Positions 8,936 through 17,185 of a stretch of DNA of 64,000 bases are shown here, piece after piece. The notes below the pieces were generated by a model. That model did no database searches. It worked only from the letters and a program-made list of their open reading frames with translations, and was not told the DNA's origin. Made by a program: the position numbers and the translations under genes. The stretch is from Streptomyces sp. NBC_00536 (GTDB lineage: Bacteria > Actinomycetota > Actinomycetes > Streptomycetales > Streptomycetaceae): assembly GCF_036346295.1 (NCBI RefSeq), contig NZ_CP107819.1, positions 2,356,001 through 2,420,000 on the forward strand. Direction: 5' to 3'. The stretch's first letter is position 1, and each line of letters begins with the position of its first letter.

Positions 8936-9133
8936 TTACGTGGCCTGCGGGGTCCGGGTCGCCGCGGCCTCGAGTACGTGCTCGGTTTCGACCCGGTCCT
9001 TGGCCCTGCGACGGTCTTCGAGGACCGCCGTCCAGGCGTTGCGCCGGGCGCCGCTCATGAGCAGCGACTCGATGCCCCGGAAGGCATCGGTGAACGACGG
9101 GATGGCGATGGCGCGAACGGGCGCGGCCTGCAT
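8936..9133 (-). CDS. small GlnR-linked conserved protein (SCO2195-like)
   Basis: A 65-aa soluble protein, MQAAPVRAIAIPSFTDAFRG onward, with a RRNAWTAVLEDRRRAKDR helix. A small gene of this kind sits at the same place, between lipA and the DUF4191 gene, in S. coelicolor (SCO2195), and that family is described as GlnR-regulated. GAGAGGGATCGAC precedes the ATG, giving a usable ribosome site. It is 10 bp upstream of the DUF4191 start on the same strand. Molecular function is unknown. A possible GlnR-like site lies about 120 bp upstream. Confidence 0.7.
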   Translation of the reverse strand: MQAAPVRAIAIPSFTDAFRGIESLLMSGARRNAWTAVLEDRRRAKDRVETEHVLEAAATRTPQAT

Positions 9134-9250
9134 GTCGATCCCTCTCTGGTGCTCTCATCGATGGAGCTGCGTGGTGCTGCGGGGTACTGCGGGGGCGGCG
9201 CTCGCGCGGTGGCGCGTGTGCGGTGAGTGGACCCAGCGTCACTGATTGGT

Positions 9251-9290
9251 GTTACCAGGGCATGACCGACTGGTCAAACGGTGATGAAAC
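9251..9290 (-). promoter_or_regulatory. possible degenerate GlnR box
   Basis: Half-site-like pentamers with 6-nt spacing can be read in the region: GTTAC-n6-ATGAC-n6-GTCAA and, in a shifted register, CAAAC-n6-GAAAC. The match is poorer than for glnA and glnII. It lies upstream of the small SCO2195-like gene, which is the reason it is listed. Confidence 0.35.
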
Positions 9291-9394
9291 ATTGACGCGG
9301 CCCACCAGGTGTCTCCCTTGAGGGAGCCTAGGGGCCGCGTCGCCGTGGTGTTACTGCTTGGTAAGACTTTGTGCGCGAATTCACACAGTCCGCG

Positions 9395-10342
9395 TCACGC
9401 GGTCGTCCGGTGGTCCATCGCCTGCTGGTACAGCCGGCCGGCGCGGTACGAGGAACGCACCAGCGGACCCGACATCACACCGGAGAAGCCGATGTCCTCG
9501 GCCTCCTTCGCCAGCTCCACGAACTCGGCCGGCTTCACCCAGCGCTCCACGGGGTGGTGCCGCGACGAGGGCCGCAGGTACTGGGTGATCGTGATGAGTT
9601 CGCAACCCGCGGCGTGCAGGTCCTTGAGCGCCTGGGTGACTTCCTCGCGCTCCTCGCCCATGCCGAGGATCAGGTTCGACTTGGTGACCAGGCCGTACTC
9701 GCGCGCCTTGGTGATCACGTCGAGCGAGCGCTCGTAGCGGAAGCCGGGGCGGATCCGCTTGAAGATCCGCGGGACCGTCTCGACGTTGTGCGCGAAGACC
9801 TCGGGGCGGGAGGCGAAGACCTCCTCCAGCAGCTCCGGGACCGCGTTGAAGTCCGGGGCGAGCAGCTCGACCTTGGTGTGGCCGCCCGCGCGCTCCGCCG
9901 TCTGCTGGTGGATCTGGCGCACGGTCTCGGCGTACAGCCAGGCGCCGCCGTCGGGCAGGTCGTCGCGGGCGACACCGGTGATGGTGGCGTAGTTCAGGTC
10001 CATGGTGACCACGGACTCGCCCACGCGGCGCGGCTCGTCGCGGTCGAGGGCCTCGGGCTTGCCCGTGTCGATCTGGCAGAAGTCACAGCGCCGGGTGCAC
10101 TGGTCGCCACCGATGAGGAAGGTGGCCTCGCGGTCCTCCCAGCATTCGTAAATGTTCGGACAGCCCGCTTCCTGGCACACCGTGTGCAGTCCTTCGCCCT
10201 TCACCAGGGCCTGCATCTTGGTGTACTCGGGACCCATTTTCGCCCGGGTCTTGATCCACTCGGGCTTGCGCTCGATGGGCGTCTGGGCGTTACGGACCTC
10301 CAGGCGCAGCATCTTGCGTCCGTCGGGTGCGACTGCGGACAC
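9395..10342 (-). CDS. lipA: lipoyl synthase
   Basis: A 315-aa radical SAM enzyme that inserts two sulfurs into octanoyl groups on lipoyl domains. The auxiliary cluster motif is [12 protein letters not shown], and the radical SAM CxxxCxxC is CTRRCDFC. The family stretch [19 protein letters not shown] and the C-terminal RSSYRAG, which supplies the conserved Ser ligand, are present. The GTG at 10342 follows AGGGAG and gives the standard N-terminus [17 protein letters not shown]. It lies about 110 bp downstream of lipB on the same strand, so the two can be made together or from an intervening promoter. Confidence 0.97.
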   Translation of the reverse strand: MSAVAPDGRKMLRLEVRNAQTPIERKPEWIKTRAKMGPEYTKMQALVKGEGLHTVCQEAGCPNIYECWEDREATFLIGGDQCTRRCDFCQIDTGKPEALDRDEPRRVGESVVTMDLNYATITGVARDDLPDGGAWLYAETVRQIHQQTAERAGGHTKVELLAPDFNAVPELLEEVFASRPEVFAHNVETVPRIFKRIRPGFRYERSLDVITKAREYGLVTKSNLILGMGEEREEVTQALKDLHAAGCELITITQYLRPSSRHHPVERWVKPAEFVELAKEAEDIGFSGVMSGPLVRSSYRAGRLYQQAMDHRTTA

Positions 10343-10451
10343 GACCGGCTCCCTGTGACTTCGATTCTTCGGCGCCCACCAGGGTACGCCCGTAATTTCA
10401 TATGTTCTTACGTCGGCCAACCTGCGGGCGGCCGGACCCATTCCCGCAGGG

Positions 10452-11249
10452 TCAGGAGGCCGCGGGCTCCACGACGCGCGGCCGCGGCTCGGCGCCCTCC
10501 AGGACGTCCTTCAGGTGGCCCTCGATGACCGGCAGCACCTCGGCGATGGTGATCTCGCGGCCCAGTTCGTACGAGAGCGAGGTCACACCGGCGTCGCGGA
10601 TGCCGCAGGGGACGATCCGGTCGAACCAGGTGTTGTCGGGGTTCACGTTGATCGCGAAGCCGTGCATCGTGACGCCCTTGGCGACCCGGATGCCTATCGC
10701 GGCGAGCTTGCGGTCCTCGCGGCGCTGGCCGGCGTTGGAGGGGGCGTACTCCGGCCCGTTCAGCCGGGGGTCGAACTCCTCGTCCGCGAGGCGCGGGTCG
10801 AAGTCCAGGGACAGCCCGCCGATCTTCGGCCGGTCCTCGACGGGGTCGCCGAGCACCCAGACGCCGGAGCGGCCCTCGACCCGGGTGGTCTCCAGGCCGA
10901 AATCGGCGGCGGTGCGGATCAGCGCGTCCTCCAGCCGCCGGACGTGGGCGACCACGTCCACCGGGCGGGGCAGCTTCATGATCGGGTAGCCGACGAGCTG
11001 GCCGGGGCCGTGCCAGGTGATCTTGCCGCCGCGGTCCACGTCGACCACCGGGGTGCCGTCGAGGGGGCGCTCACTGTCGGCCGTGCGCCGGCCCGCCGTG
11101 TAGACCGGCAGGTGCTCCAGCAGCAGACAGGTGTCCTCGGTCTCGTCCGCGAAGCGCGCGGCGTGGACCCGCCGCTGCTCTTCCCAGGCCTCGGTGTACT
11201 CGACGGCATCCGGCCCGAAGCCCAGATGGACAAACCGCAGCTCAGCCAC
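10452..11249 (-). CDS. lipB: octanoyl-[ACP]:protein N-octanoyltransferase
   Basis: A 265-aa LipB that moves octanoate from acyl-carrier protein to lipoyl domains, the step before LipA. Key motifs are [18 protein letters not shown] (about residues 73-90), the catalytic Lys in [20 protein letters not shown], and the catalytic Cys in [15 protein letters not shown]. Length is normal with a slightly long C-terminal tail. The GTG start gives the family N-terminus [12 protein letters not shown]. It is upstream of lipA in the same direction. Confidence 0.97.
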   Translation of the reverse strand: MAELRFVHLGFGPDAVEYTEAWEEQRRVHAARFADETEDTCLLLEHLPVYTAGRRTADSERPLDGTPVVDVDRGGKITWHGPGQLVGYPIMKLPRPVDVVAHVRRLEDALIRTAADFGLETTRVEGRSGVWVLGDPVEDRPKIGGLSLDFDPRLADEEFDPRLNGPEYAPSNAGQRREDRKLAAIGIRVAKGVTMHGFAINVNPDNTWFDRIVPCGIRDAGVTSLSYELGREITIAEVLPVIEGHLKDVLEGAEPRPRVVEPAAS

Positions 11250-11357
11250 CGCAGCGCCTCCTCATTGAACCCGCTGTGCGTGCATATCGCACCCATATCG
11301 CACCCACCCAGCGTACGGCTCCCCCGCGGCCGGTCGGCAGCGCCCCCGCGCGGCCCC

Positions 11358-11618
11358 CTAGTCCTGGGCCGGAGGCGGAGCCGGGAGGCGCCGGGGCTGC
11401 CGGCGGCCCTTCGGCGGCCGGTCCGGGTCCTCGTCGGCCCGCGGCAGCCGCCGGTGCCCCTCGGAGTGGTCGTTGACCCAGCCGCACACCCCGCAGGCGT
11501 AGCGCCCGTCGAGCCCGGCGATCAGCGTGCCGCACCGGCGGCACTCGGCCTCGGTGATCTCCGGCGCGGGAAGCGGGGCCGTGGATTCCGGTACGGGCTC
11601 GTGGGGCCAGCGGGTCAT
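11358..11618 (-). CDS. small zinc-ribbon-like protein
   Basis: An 86-aa protein with two CxxC knuckles, CRRCGTL near residue 26 and CGVCGW near 42, so a zinc ribbon is likely. The ends are Pro/Arg-rich (HRRLPRADEDPDRPPKGRR) and probably disordered. A small gene of this type lies upstream of lipB in related genomes. No specific function can be given. The ATG at 11618 gives the zinc ribbon a normal N-terminal lead. Confidence 0.6.
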   Translation of the reverse strand: MTRWPHEPVPESTAPLPAPEITEAECRRCGTLIAGLDGRYACGVCGWVNDHSEGHRRLPRADEDPDRPPKGRRQPRRLPAPPPAQD

Positions 11619-11781
11619 GCCCGCAGCTTATGCGGGGGCTCGGGGGCAGTCCGTAAAGAGCCTGCCCGGTTCTTCGCACGATCGGATGAATGTGGGATAG
11701 AAGGGGCGGTCCGGGCAGTGTTCGCCGCTACATTCACGCCGTTCACAGGGCCGGGACACCGGTCCGTCACGTCAGGAGACC

Positions 11782-13230
11782 GTGGAGCCGATGACGGAAC
11801 GACCTGCCCAGCGCGTCCCCAACCGGCAGCTCGCGGCACTGATCGCCGAGGCCGGGTTCTCCAATGCCGGGCTCGCCCGCCGCGTCGACCAGCTCGGGCT
11901 GGAACACGGTCTCGATCTGCGGTACGACAAAACCTCGGTCACCCGGTGGCTGCGCGGCCAGCAGCCGCGCGGGACCACCCCCGCGCTGATCGCCGAGGTC
12001 TTCACCCGGCGGCTCGGGCGGCGGCTCTCGGCCCAGGACCTCGGGCTGGACGCCTGCGCTCCGGTCTACGCGGGGCTGGAGTTCGCGGCCACCCCCGAGG
12101 AGGCGGTGGACATCGCGAGCGGCCTGTGGCGCAAGGACTCCGGGTCCCACGCCGAACTGCGGAAGATCGCCTTCACCCCCGCCGGACTCGTCGTCCCCAG
12201 CCGGGACTGGCTGATCGGCCGGGCCGACGAACGGGTCGGCCGCGGCGCGGACCCCGGCGCCTCCCGGATCCCGGCCCAGGGCCGGTCCACCGTGCCCCGC
12301 CAGCGCCAGATCGACCGCGGCCCGGGCCAGCGGGTCACCTCCGGGGACATCGCCGCGCTCAGATCGGTCGGCGAGCTCTTCCGGGCCCTGGACCACGCCT
12401 ACGGCGGCGGTCACGCCCGCCAGGCCCTGGTGCGCTATCTGGAGCACGAGGCCGAGCCGATGCTGCGCGGCACCTACGGCGAGAACTCCGGGCGGCGGCT
12501 CTTCGCGGCCGCCGCCGACCTGACCCGGCTGGCCGGCTGGACCTCGTACGACATCGCCGCCCACGGACTGGCCCAGCGCTACTTCGTGCAGGCCCTGCGC
12601 CTCGCCCAGGCCGCCGGGGACCGGCCCTACGGCGCCTACGTGCTCGTCACCATGAGCCGCCAGGCGGTCTACCTCGGCCACGGCCGGGAGGCCGTCCAGC
12701 TGGCCCGGGTGGCGCAGCAGGGCGTCGGATCGGGCCCGCCCCAGGTGGTCCAGGGGCTGCTGCACGCGGCGGAGGCCCGGGGGCACGCGGTGCTCGGCGA
12801 GGTACGGGCGGCCACCGCCTCCCTCGTACGGGCGGAACGCGCGCTCGGCGCGGCGCGCCCCGGTGACGACGTACCGCACTGGGCGCGCACCTTCGACGAG
12901 GGGGAGCTGGCCGACGAGTTCGGGCACTGCCACCGCGACCTGCAGCAGTACCGGGCCTCGGCGCAGCACGCGGAGCGCTCGCTCCAGCTGCGGGCGCCGG
13001 GCTTCGCGCGCTCCCGGCTGTTCTGCCGGGTGGTGCTGGCCACGGCCCGGCTGGGGCTGGGCGAGCTGGACCAGGCGTGCGCGCTGGGCGCGGAGGCGGC
13101 GCAGCAGGCGATGGAGATGCGCTCGGCGCGCGCGGTGGAGTACGTACGGGACTTCGAGCGGCGGCTGGAGCCGTACCGGGACGCGGCGGCCGTACGGACC
13201 TACCGGGACCGGGTGGCGGCCTTGTCGTAG
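11782..13230 (+). CDS. transcriptional regulator with N-terminal HTH and TPR-like repeats
   Basis: A 482-aa protein of a Streptomyces regulator group that includes NsdA-like proteins. The N-terminal ~75 residues resemble a HTH region (RQLAALIAEAGFSNAGLARRVDQLG, then YDKTSVTRWLRGQQPR). From ~195 to the end the protein is helical with TPR-like segments (YFVQALRLAQAAGDRPYGAY, QAVYLGHGREAVQLARVAQQ, DRDLQQYRASAQHAERSLQL-type repeats). Such proteins control development or antibiotic production. GTG at 11782 and ATG at 11791 are both possible: AGGAG at 11774-11778 is 3 nt from the first and 12 nt from the second. It is divergent from the zinc-ribbon gene. Confidence 0.75.
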   Translation: MEPMTERPAQRVPNRQLAALIAEAGFSNAGLARRVDQLGLEHGLDLRYDKTSVTRWLRGQQPRGTTPALIAEVFTRRLGRRLSAQDLGLDACAPVYAGLEFAATPEEAVDIASGLWRKDSGSHAELRKIAFTPAGLVVPSRDWLIGRADERVGRGADPGASRIPAQGRSTVPRQRQIDRGPGQRVTSGDIAALRSVGELFRALDHAYGGGHARQALVRYLEHEAEPMLRGTYGENSGRRLFAAAADLTRLAGWTSYDIAAHGLAQRYFVQALRLAQAAGDRPYGAYVLVTMSRQAVYLGHGREAVQLARVAQQGVGSGPPQVVQGLLHAAEARGHAVLGEVRAATASLVRAERALGAARPGDDVPHWARTFDEGELADEFGHCHRDLQQYRASAQHAERSLQLRAPGFARSRLFCRVVLATARLGLGELDQACALGAEAAQQAMEMRSARAVEYVRDFERRLEPYRDAAAVRTYRDRVAALS

Positions 13231-13346
13231 GCCCTGTCGTAGCGCCGACCGCAGCCCACTCCAGCCTCGCCGGCGATTGAGGCGCCCCCGGAGGGCCAAC
13301 CGAGCGGCACCAGCCCGCCGACCCGAGTCGCGCCCCGGACGCACCG

Positions 13347-13378
13347 GGGGCCCGGCCCCCTTGAGGGAACCGGGCCCC
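13347..13378. terminator. hairpin terminator between convergent genes
   Basis: Arms GGGGCCCGG and CCGGGCCCC enclose an inner CCC-TTGA-GGG hairpin. It sits 14 bp from the flavoprotein stop and about 115 bp past the regulator stop. A degenerate copy of the Streptomyces GCCGGCG-TTGAGGCG repeat lies just before it at about 13267-13288. Confidence 0.7.
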
Positions 13379-13391
13379 GTACTGGGTGGTT

Positions 13392-14645
13392 TCAGGCCGC
13401 CGCCGGCACGGGCTCCGCGGCCGGCACCGGGATGCCGAAGTCGCGCAGGACGGCGGTGGTGGCGCGGCGCGCCGAATGCAGGGCGCCCTGCACCGTGTTG
13501 GTGTCCCGGTGGTCGCCGCATACGTACAGCCCGGCGAGCAGTCGGACCGTGCGCCGCGTGTCGTACGGCGCGGGCATCGCGGGGACGGCCTCGGGCGTGT
13601 GGTGGACGGCGAGCAGCTCCCAGTCCCGGGTGGAGGTCTCGTAGAGCCGGGCGAGGCGGGAGGCCACCGTCCGGGCGGGCGGCGGCGGACCGAGGACGGT
13701 GGTGCTGACGAGCGAACGCCCGGCCGGGGCGCGGCTCGGGTCGACGGCGCTCATCACGGTGGTGTGGGAGACCGGCCAGGTGGGGTCGCCGTCGAGCAGC
13801 AGCGATCCGTCCCAGGGCAGTGGGGCGGCGGTCGCGTGGTGGATGACGGTGATCTGGTGGAAGCGGGGCACCCGCAGGCCGGGCAGCAGCTCGGCCGCGG
13901 CGCGGGCGCCGGTCGCGAGCAGGACGGAGCGGCAGGCGAAGTCGCCGTGCTCCTCGGTGGTCACCAGGTTGGTGGCGACCGAGCGCACCCGCACGCCGGT
14001 GCGCACCGTGCCGGGCGGCAGCCCGGCCGCGAGGAGCGCGGGCAGGGCCGCGGCCCCGCCCTGCGGTACCGCGAGGCGGCCGCGGGCGAAGCGGCGCAGT
14101 GCGAGGTCGGCGACCCGGCTGGAGGTGGTGAGTTCCGGGTCGCAGAGCAGGGTGGCGAGCAGGGGGCGCAGCACGCCGGTGACCGTGCGCGGGGGCAGGG
14201 TCCGGGTGCGGAGCGCGGCGAGCGCGGTGCGCTCGGGGCGGGCCAGGACCCGTTCCTCGGGCAGGGCCGCGAGGCGGCCGAGCGCGGCGCTGAGCCGGGC
14301 CTGGTCGAGCGAGCCGCTGGCGAGGGCGCGGGCCGGGGTGAGGGCTCCGGCCCGGAGCTGTTTGCCCTCGCTGTGGACGAGGACGCCGGGTGCGAAGGGC
14401 CGCAGGACCAGGTCCTCCAGGCCTGGCGTGCGGGTGAGTTCCGGGTACGTGGTGTTGAGGAGCTGACCGACCCGGTCCAACCGGAATCCGTCGGTCCGCT
14501 CGGTGGCCATCCGGCCGCCGGGATCGCCGGCGGCCTCCAGGACGGTGACGCTGACCCCCGCTGCGATCAGATGGTGTGCCGCCGCGAGTCCTGAGACTCC
14601 GGCTCCTACGATGACTACGTCCGCATGGTGTGCGCTGCTGAGCAC
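13392..14645 (-). CDS. FAD-dependent oxidoreductase (amine-oxidase/phytoene-desaturase type)
   Basis: A 417-aa flavoprotein. The N-terminal FAD Rossmann motif is VVIVGAGVSGLAAAHHL (about residues 9-25), followed by the GG-doublet region VLEAAGDPGGRMAT. The C-terminal FAD contact is RLLAGLYVCGDH near 374. The protein belongs to the amine-oxidase/NAD(P)-binding Rossmann superfamily. A Gly/Ala-rich tail ends the protein. The substrate is unknown. The GTG follows GGGGAGGGG. The gene is preceded, 95-160 bp upstream, by six 11-bp phased direct repeats, which suggest dedicated control. It is the next gene downstream of the TIGR01777 oxidoreductase on the same strand. Confidence 0.8.
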   Translation of the reverse strand: MLSSAHHADVVIVGAGVSGLAAAHHLIAAGVSVTVLEAAGDPGGRMATERTDGFRLDRVGQLLNTTYPELTRTPGLEDLVLRPFAPGVLVHSEGKQLRAGALTPARALASGSLDQARLSAALGRLAALPEERVLARPERTALAALRTRTLPPRTVTGVLRPLLATLLCDPELTTSSRVADLALRRFARGRLAVPQGGAAALPALLAAGLPPGTVRTGVRVRSVATNLVTTEEHGDFACRSVLLATGARAAAELLPGLRVPRFHQITVIHHATAAPLPWDGSLLLDGDPTWPVSHTTVMSAVDPSRAPAGRSLVSTTVLGPPPPARTVASRLARLYETSTRDWELLAVHHTPEAVPAMPAPYDTRRTVRLLAGLYVCGDHRDTNTVQGALHSARRATTAVLRDFGIPVPAAEPVPAAA

Positions 14646-14740
14646 GTGCCCCTCCCCGAGGTCGGCGCGGCTTGTCTGGTCCTCCTTCCCCCAACCAGCT
14701 CCAGCAGAACCCGAGTTGGACGCGCATTTTCGAACAGATC

Positions 14741-14805
14741 TGGTTGCATACAGGTCGCACTACGGACACATACGGGTCGCATGCGGGTCACAAACGGTCG
14801 CACGC
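14741..14805 (-). promoter_or_regulatory. six 11-bp phased direct repeats (iteron-like operator)
   Basis: Heptamers of the type GGTCGCA recur at 14742 (GGTTGCA), 14753 (GGTCGCA), 14764 (GGACACA), 14775 (GGTCGCA), 14786 (GGTCACA) and 14796 (GGTCGCA). Spacings are 11, 11, 11, 11 and 10 bp, so all face the same side of the helix. They lie upstream of the flavoprotein gene that starts at 14645. Head-to-tail MerR-type regulators such as the B12 photoreceptor CarH use 11-bp direct repeats; the sequence here differs from the published CarH consensus, so the binding protein is unknown. Confidence 0.6.
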
Positions 14806-14887
14806 CGAAGGGCGTCCGCCCGCCGGTGCGCCCCGGGTACGCGCCCCCGGTCCGCGCCCCCGCGCGCCCCGGGCTTCCCCCGCGCGA

Positions 14888-15778
14888 CTACCCCAGCGCG
14901 GCCCGGATCGAGTCCTCGATCCCCGGGTCGCGGAAGCGGAATCCCGACTCCAGCAGCCGTGCGGGTCGCACCCGCTGACTGCCCAGCACGTCCCCGGCGA
15001 ACTCCCCCAGCACCAGCCGCATCACCGGCGCCGGTACGGCGCACACCGTCGGCCGCCGCAGTACGCGCCCCATGGCCGCGGTGACCTCACGGTTGGTCAG
15101 GGGCTCCGGGGCGGTCAGGTTCACCGGGCCCGACAGCTCCGGGGTGACGATCAGGTGGCGCAGGGCCGCGATCTCGTCGTGCATGGAGATGTACGACCAG
15201 TACTGGCGGCCGTTGCCGAAGCGGCCGCCGATGCCCGCCCGGAACACCGGGAAGAGCTTGCCCCAGGCTCCGCCCTCGGCCGCGACGACCAGCCCGGTCC
15301 GGGCGAAGACGGTCCGGACCCCGGCCGCCGCCGCGGGGGCGGCGGCCGCCTCCCACTCGACGCAGACGGAGGGCAGGAAGCCGTGGCCCGGCGGGGCGCT
15401 CTCGTCGACGGCGCGCTGTCCGGTGTCGCCGTAGTAGCCGATGGCCGACCCGCAGACCAGCACGGACGGCGGCCGCTCCAGCGCCGCCACGGCGGTGGCG
15501 ATCGCGGCGGTGCCGAGGACACGGCTGTCCCGGATCTCCCGCTTGTACGCCGCCGACCAGCGGTGGTCGCCCACCCCGGCCCCGGCCAGGTGCACGACGG
15601 CGCCGCTCCCGGCCAGCGCGCCGGGCGCGACGTACCCGCGGCGCGGGTCCCACTCCGCCTCGTCCGCCGCGGCGGGGGCGCGCCGCACGAGCCGCACGAC
15701 GTCATGCCCGTCCGCGCGCAACGACCGCACGAGCGCCGTCCCAATAAGCCCGGCCGAGCCGGTAACCACGATCCGCAT
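14888..15778 (-). CDS. TIGR01777 family oxidoreductase (NAD-dependent epimerase-like)
   Basis: A 296-aa SDR-like protein of the TIGR01777/YfcH group. The nucleotide-binding motif is VVTGSAGLIGTALVRSL (about residues 4-20). Family marks are VHLAGAGVGDHRW, LVCGSAIGYYGDTG, FARTGLV, the WSYISMHDEIAAL stretch and the C-terminal DUF1731-type region with VPAPVMRLVLGEFAGDVLGSQRV. The length is normal. The role of the family is poorly defined. The ATG gives MRIVVTGSAG, and an AT-free promoter region follows in a repeat-rich zone. It is upstream of the flavoprotein on the same strand, with a 242-bp gap containing phased repeats. Confidence 0.9.
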   Translation of the reverse strand: MRIVVTGSAGLIGTALVRSLRADGHDVVRLVRRAPAAADEAEWDPRRGYVAPGALAGSGAVVHLAGAGVGDHRWSAAYKREIRDSRVLGTAAIATAVAALERPPSVLVCGSAIGYYGDTGQRAVDESAPPGHGFLPSVCVEWEAAAAPAAAAGVRTVFARTGLVVAAEGGAWGKLFPVFRAGIGGRFGNGRQYWSYISMHDEIAALRHLIVTPELSGPVNLTAPEPLTNREVTAAMGRVLRRPTVCAVPAPVMRLVLGEFAGDVLGSQRVRPARLLESGFRFRDPGIEDSIRAALG

Positions 15779-15895
15779 CCCCCCATCCTGCCTCCCCGCC
15801 GAGCCGGTCCACCTTTAGCCCCGCCGGGGCCAAATCCAGCCCCGCCGGGCCACCCTCAGCTCGCCGGGGCCAAATCCAGCCCCGCCGGGCACCTC

Positions 15896-16165
15896 CAGCC
15901 CCGCCGGCGTTTGAGGCGCGGGGTCCGGGGCGGAGCCCCAGGCGCTGCCGCCACCTCCAGCCCCGCCTGGCACCTCCAGCCCCGCCGGCGCTTGAGGCGC
16001 GGGGTCCGGGGCGGAGCCCCAGGCGCCGCCGCCACCTCCAGCCCCGCCGGCGTTTGAGGCGCGGGGTCTGGGGCGGAGCCCCAGGAGCCCCGCAGGGGGC
16101 AACGGCCCTTGCGGGCCGCACCGGGCTCCGCCCGGACCCGCGCCTCAAACGCCGGCGAGGCTGGA
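15896..16165. repeat. GC-rich palindromic intergenic repeats
   Basis: Three direct copies of a ~48-bp unit (GCCGGCG-TTTGAGGCG core followed by GGGGTCCGGGGCGGAGCCCC) begin at 15896, 15977 and 16039. One inverted copy lies at 16121-16165. This is the common Streptomyces intergenic palindrome family. It fills most of the ~640 bp between the TIGR01777 and VIT1 genes; no gene is seen in that gap. Confidence 0.85.
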
Positions 16166-16307
16166 GATGGCCCGGCCGGGCAAGGCATGCCCGGTGGGCG
16201 AGGCTGAAGCTGCCCGGCCGGGCAAAGGGTGGCGGCGGGCGCGGCTGGGATGGCCCGGCGGGGCCGAAGGGGGCCCGCGGAGGCGGAGGGCGGCCCCGGA
16301 GGGCGGC

Positions 16308-16437
16308 GGTCAGGTGGAGCCGAGGGCCGCCCCGCAGGGGGGCGGTCAGGTGGAGCCGAGGGCCGCCCCGCAGGGGGGCGGTCAGGTGGAGCCGAGGGCC
16401 GCCCCGCAGGGGGGCGGTCAGGTGGAGCCGAGCCAGG
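16308..16437. repeat. 36-bp tandem array including the VIT1 stop codon
   Basis: Units of 36 bp start at 16308, 16344, 16380 and 16416. Three are complete and near identical; the fourth is the real 3' end of the VIT1 gene. Each full unit repeats the last codons and TGA of the gene plus a hairpin (CCGCCCC-n5-GGGGCGG, for example 16327-16345). The array therefore acts as a triple terminator-like structure on either strand. Confidence 0.9.
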
Positions 16438-17119
16438 TGCCCACCGCGTAGGTGACGGACATGGCCACGGCGCCGCCGGCCACGTTGCGCAGGACCGCCC
16501 GCCCCACCGGCGCCGCCCCGAGCCGCGCGCTGACGACCCCGCACAGCGCCAGCGCACACAGCACCGCCCCCGCGGTCACCGGCACCCGCCACCCCGCCCC
16601 CGGCAGCACGATCGCCAGCAACGGCAGCACCGCCCCGACCGTGAACGCGATCAGGCTCGCCAGCGCCGCATGCCACGGGTTCGCCAGCTCGTCGGGGTTG
16701 ATCCCGAGTTCCACCCGGGCATGGGCCCGCAGCGCGTCCCGTTCCGTCAGCTGCTGCGCCGCCTCCCGCGCCACCTCCTCGCTCAGCCCGCGCGCCTCCA
16801 GCAGCCCGGCCAGCTCGGCCAGCTCCGCTTCGGGCTCTTCGGCGAGTTCCCGCCGCTCCATCTCCAGCGCGGCCCGTTCCGAGTCCCGCTGGGAACTCAC
16901 GGACACGTACTCCCCCGCCGCCATGGACAGCGAGCCCGCCAGCAGTCCGGCGACCCCGGCCGTCAGGATCTCCGGGCGGCTCGTCGTCGCCCCGGCCACG
17001 CCCACCACCAGCCCGGCCGTGGAGATGATTCCGTCGTTGGCCCCGAGCACACCGGCCCGCAGCCAGTTGAGCCGGGTGCTGATGGCCCCGCTCTGCGATT
17101 CCCCGTCGTAGTCCGTCAC
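16418..17119 (-). CDS. VIT1/CCC1 transporter family protein
   Basis: A 233-aa membrane protein of the vacuolar iron transporter family, expected to move Fe2+ or Mn2+ out of the cytoplasm. Family marks are LRAGVLGANDGIISTAGLVVG (helix 1, split here for length), GLLAGSLSMAAGEYVSVSSQ (helix 2), a Glu-rich cytoplasmic metal-binding segment (RDSERAALEMERRELAEEPE), and three C-terminal helices ending MSVTYAVGTWLGST. The GTG at 17119 has GAGAG 8 nt upstream; another GTG at 17137 has none. Its last codons and stop form the first unit of a 36-bp tandem array. It is divergent from the PP2C gene. Confidence 0.9.
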   Translation of the reverse strand: MTDYDGESQSGAISTRLNWLRAGVLGANDGIISTAGLVVGVAGATTSRPEILTAGVAGLLAGSLSMAAGEYVSVSSQRDSERAALEMERRELAEEPEAELAELAGLLEARGLSEEVAREAAQQLTERDALRAHARVELGINPDELANPWHAALASLIAFTVGAVLPLLAIVLPGAGWRVPVTAGAVLCALALCGVVSARLGAAPVGRAVLRNVAGGAVAMSVTYAVGTWLGST

Positions 17120-17185
17120 GGGTCCACTCTCGGTCACGCGGCCGCCCGGCGTGCGCGCCGACGCCCCTGGTACCAGGGTGGAGTG

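Noticed and set aside
9313..9326. CTCCC-TTGA-GGGAG hairpin downstream of lipA
   Set aside because: The stem is only 5 bp and has no flanking support; it was not called a terminator.
14615..14803. Small Met/Cys-containing frame over the phased repeats
   Set aside because: Its protein text arises from the DNA repeats, it overlaps the flavoprotein start, and it has no ribosome site.
15896..16437. CRISPR-like look of the repeated units
   Set aside because: Repeats are contiguous or unevenly spaced with no unique spacers of constant length, and there are no cas genes.
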